Source: Catonia carolina (taxonomy: Eukaryota; Arthropoda; Insecta; Hemiptera; Achilidae). From it: DNA of 64,000 nt. Shown piece by piece: positions 60,873 to 64,000 of the stretch; the first letter of the stretch is position 1; every line of letters begins with the position of its first letter. Under the pieces are notes generated by a model that did no database searches, was not told the DNA's origin, and saw only the letters and a list, made by a program, of their open reading frames with translations. Location: NCBI GenBank assembly GCA_035578175.1, contig JAQMRL010000001.1, positions 63,697,553 to 63,761,552 on the forward strand. Reading direction: 5' to 3'. Made by a program: the position numbers and the translations under genes.

Positions 60873-63800
60873 AAGAATGTTTGTAACGAATTTTATGGTA
60901 CTTGTATTTATTTCCTGATGGGTCATGTAATTAATAGCCAGCTGGACAGAAAAGATAAAAATCTTGAGATCGATTTCAGGGTTACATCTAAACACTCGAT
61001 TCATCGTTCCATACAATTTGTTCATCCTTTCACACAACCATCCGCCCATCGTAGTCGTGAAAAGCGTTAAGACGTTGTGAGACCTTATATAGGTTTGTGA
61101 AATAAATTCGTTATTTTAAAAATTAGACTTCACAGTACATTTATAATTTTATAATTTTAGTTAATATGATAACATATCAGTAATTATTATACTCATAATT
61201 GTTCTCGTAGCATCATATTTATGAAGATTAAGTATAACTCATAACTTGTTACGAAAACACAAAATTCGAAAAAGAAAGGAGATATTCAGAATTTCGTAAA
61301 AAATTATGAACAAGGAAACCCCATTAATTCGTGTAAGCGCAAATGGTCTTTTCTTTCCAAATTGATGGGTTAAGTATGCATCATTATGGGGTTAAAATAT
61401 TAATTTGTCCAAGTACACGAGAAAATAATTTAAATTTTTTAGTATAAGATTTTCCTAAATTATTTCTAGTCTTATAAGATGGCTCTCAAAACCAAAATTG
61501 TAACAAAAATTGGAATTTCATGACTATCTACTAAACCCGACTCAGTGAAACGAAATTTAGTGTTAAAATCATTACAGTTCAACTCGTACATCTATTTAAA
61601 AAAAAATTTCGATAATTTTTATATGTAAACATTATGTAAAAACGACAGCTCACAGACTTAAGAACTTTAGTAAGTACAAAACATGCATCACGACTCTTTA
61701 CAGTTGAATTTTCTAAAACATGGAGACTGGAATGGAGGAAATGAACAGATCGAAAACCCGTAATACTTCCTCTATCCCAATCAGACAATAAAAACTTAAA
61801 TGGTGCAGAGGCTTATTTGAATGGTGTCAGTCAATCCACGTAGCCAGGAAGAGAACTTAAAGGACTTCCTCCCGAACAGAAAATGTAAATTTCGTACCGG
61901 ACTAATATGCTAGGGGTTCCGGTTACGATTACCGGCCAGGTCTTTCATTTTTCCATTGCTTGTTTGCACCGTTCACTATCCTTAATGTACTTAAGAATAG
62001 GACGTTAAACAAAATCATAATACCGCTTGCTAAAACACGTTGGTTTGAAGTGGTCTAGTATAACATAGAAGATATTAAATCCAAACCCAAAATCAAAGAT
62101 AGGAAAATTGTGGAATAGAAGTAACCAGATCGAACTTTTTAGGCACTCTTTATAAATACCATTTTTTAAAAAAACCTTCAATTATATTTAAAAAAAACAA
62201 CGAACGAGGGAGTTTTAGAGAATGTCAGGTAAAAAATAATAAAATTTAGTTATAGATTTTTAAAATGTATTTTAAGGCACAAAGTAAGGGCAACGATTGC
62301 AAGAACATTAAATTTTCAAAACGGTTATAATTTTAATTCATTCCAACATCTACAACTCTCTGACGTATACAAGTATACAATCATTTTCAAGTTGCCAACT
62401 AAAATAAAACTGAAATCGTGCCAGTTATGATTAATATCATAACAAAAATTTTTACTTTGATACAAAAAAATAATTCAATAATATACTTACCTTAATCCTG
62501 CTGAAACTTTCATTTAATATAAATAAAGAACAAATTCTTTTAGTCCCAAAAAAGTAGAGTAATTTTCTCTAATGTCTTCATTTGCACCTACAAAATGCTT
62601 ATCAGAATCAGCACATGAACTTATTTTTTTATACTTTAAATGAAAACAAAAATAAAGCAATGGCGGCAGCAACTTCAACACCAGTTAATCACTAGCATCG
62701 GTGGATTTGTAATAAAATTACTTACTTTTGGGTATGCAATGATCAAACCTTTTACATTCTTCTTATCTACATGTACAAATTTTTCTTCAACTTCAGACCG
62801 TACTTAAAATTTATTAACATCAATGGTTCTATTCAGGTTACTAAAAACATTGTTTTCACATGTTATTACTAGTTTATTTTCTCGACAGTTGCATTACAAG
62901 TTTCAAACTGATTATAGTTTCAACAAATAATTTTTCTTAACTGCTTAGAAGTTTTAGAACTGCTTAGAAGCTTTGAAGTTTTTTTTAAATAGCCTCCACA
63001 TGACCCCTTACAGCCCTCATTTATAGCCCTTATATCTGTAGCCTCCAAAAAGCAACGAAAAAGACAAACAGGGAAGCAAGGCAGACCTACTTAGTGGAAG
63101 AATGAGAGCAGAACAGATCGGAATCCTTAATTTGCTGCACACCTATCCTGGACTAAGGGGGGAGTCAAAACATAAAGAAGAAAAACCTAAATAAATAAAA
63201 TTTCAGTCTCAAGTGCGTCACCTAATTCACAAGGTGTCAATAAATGTTATAACACAAACAATAAAAAATCTACACCACAGAAAAATTCAAACAATAACAA
63301 AAAAAATAATAACGACCTGAAACAAAGAAGAGTACAAAAATCTTCTGTTCTCGGAAGTCCAATGCAACTTTGTAACACTGCTGAGCTGCTTGATTCACCC
63401 GACAACTTGTCACACGGGCTATTCCTTGCTGAAAAAAATTTAAGTTGACATAACTTTTTATGATAAAGTGCTATTTTTTTATAAGGAAATAAAACAACAC
63501 TGTCCTTGTATTTTTGTGTAAACTTGTACTAAATGATTCTCAGTAGTTTACTGGAAACTTTTTTTTGTGCCCAGGAGACTCCAGGAGGAGTATAGGACAT
63601 GTCAGTTATAACACCTGAAATACATATAAGAATCACACAATATATCACTACTATCAAGAAAGAAATTCTTGTACGCTATAAAAAGTTTCACCAATCAAGT
63701 AATTTTTCAGATTTTTTTTAAAGGAATGCAAATTATCACAACATTTTAAAAATTGGGGTAATTTATTCATGAATTTTCTCTTTGCATAAGTAGGTTTTTG

Positions 63801-64000
63801 TTGAAAGAATTTTGTGGAGTGATTAGACACATAATAATCATTTCTGTTTCTCATCTTATGGTTGTGAACATTGAAATTCTACATAAAATTATTTTGCCGA
63901 ACATACATAATCACCTCAAAAATGTAGAGAGAAAGAACTGTAAGCAATTTAAGCTCCTTAAATAGTGGCCTACATGCGGTTAGCTGGTAAGCTCCCACCA

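Larger units (their letters stand above)
56211..64000. other. Intergenic region with scattered SINEs
   Basis: No further gene is supported. Structured items are the SINE pieces listed separately, a GC-richer repeat-like block at 58400-58760, and a 60-codon minus frame at 59095-59277 of no known family. A tandem-like CTTAGAAG(T/C)TTT repeat lies near 62943-62980. The right end (61800-64000) is AT-rich and featureless. Confidence 0.45.

Noticed and set aside
61890..61950. CCGGTTACGATTACCGG palindrome-like patch as a regulatory site or tRNA box
   Set aside because: Only a short partial palindrome; no A-box partner or repeat context was found.

Overview
The window reads as AT-rich, gene-poor, repeat-laden nuclear DNA of an arthropod, most likely an insect. 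The evidence is spliceosomal introns with GT/AG borders, AATAAA polyadenylation signals, a neuropeptide-type GPCR exon, a jockey-clade LINE, mariner and Tc1 transposons, a Helitron and tRNA-derived SINEs. The species cannot be fixed from sequence alone; a hemipteran-like genome is a guess from repeat flavour. There are no bacterial operons, CRISPR arrays, rRNA genes or convincing functional tRNA genes.

Two host genes are well supported, both on the + strand. At 5857-6592 lies the 3'-terminal coding exon of a class A peptide GPCR resembling insect TRH/GHS-type receptors. It covers the end of TM4 to the C-terminus; the 5' exons are not visible and presumably lie upstream of the window. At 48970-56209 lies an apparently complete four-exon gene for a GH20 hexosaminidase D-like enzyme. 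Its splice phases join in frame to give 541 residues, with an N-terminal signal-anchor and the Asp-Glu catalytic pair. In both genes the stop codon overlaps AATAAA.

The rest is dominated by mobile DNA. 1495-3029: two inverted copies of an unclassified ~390-bp repeat around a palindrome-rich spacer. 12.3-16.4 kb: LINE fragments and an unexplained coding-like patch. 16973-18320: a structurally intact mariner (perfect 43-bp TIRs, TA duplication, full DD34D transposase). 22.4-27 kb: a Tc1 fragment, then a nearly complete jockey-like LINE whose ORF1 and ORF2 overlap as TAATG; ORF2 carries a -1 frameshift at an A_AAA_AAG site and one stop. 29.6-30.1 kb: another LINE RT remnant. 32465-33037: a short Helitron with canonical ends. 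33770-34728: an internally deleted Tc1/mariner-type element with ~148-bp TIRs. 35102-35379: a hairpin MITE. 35.7-36.6 kb: a LINE 3' end abutting the unclassified repeat. 37.4-42.1 kb: SINE and LTR-like pieces. 43.4-47.9 kb: three copies of a tRNA-derived SINE, one split by a 258-bp GC-rich insert. The introns of the hexosaminidase gene hold a Tc1-type 5' fragment, a SINE and a LINE tail.

The genes do not form a functional cluster. No novel host system is evident. The most noteworthy items are the intact mariner, the LINE translation-coupling and frameshift sites, the inverted-repeat structure near the left end, and the GC-rich insert in the third SINE.
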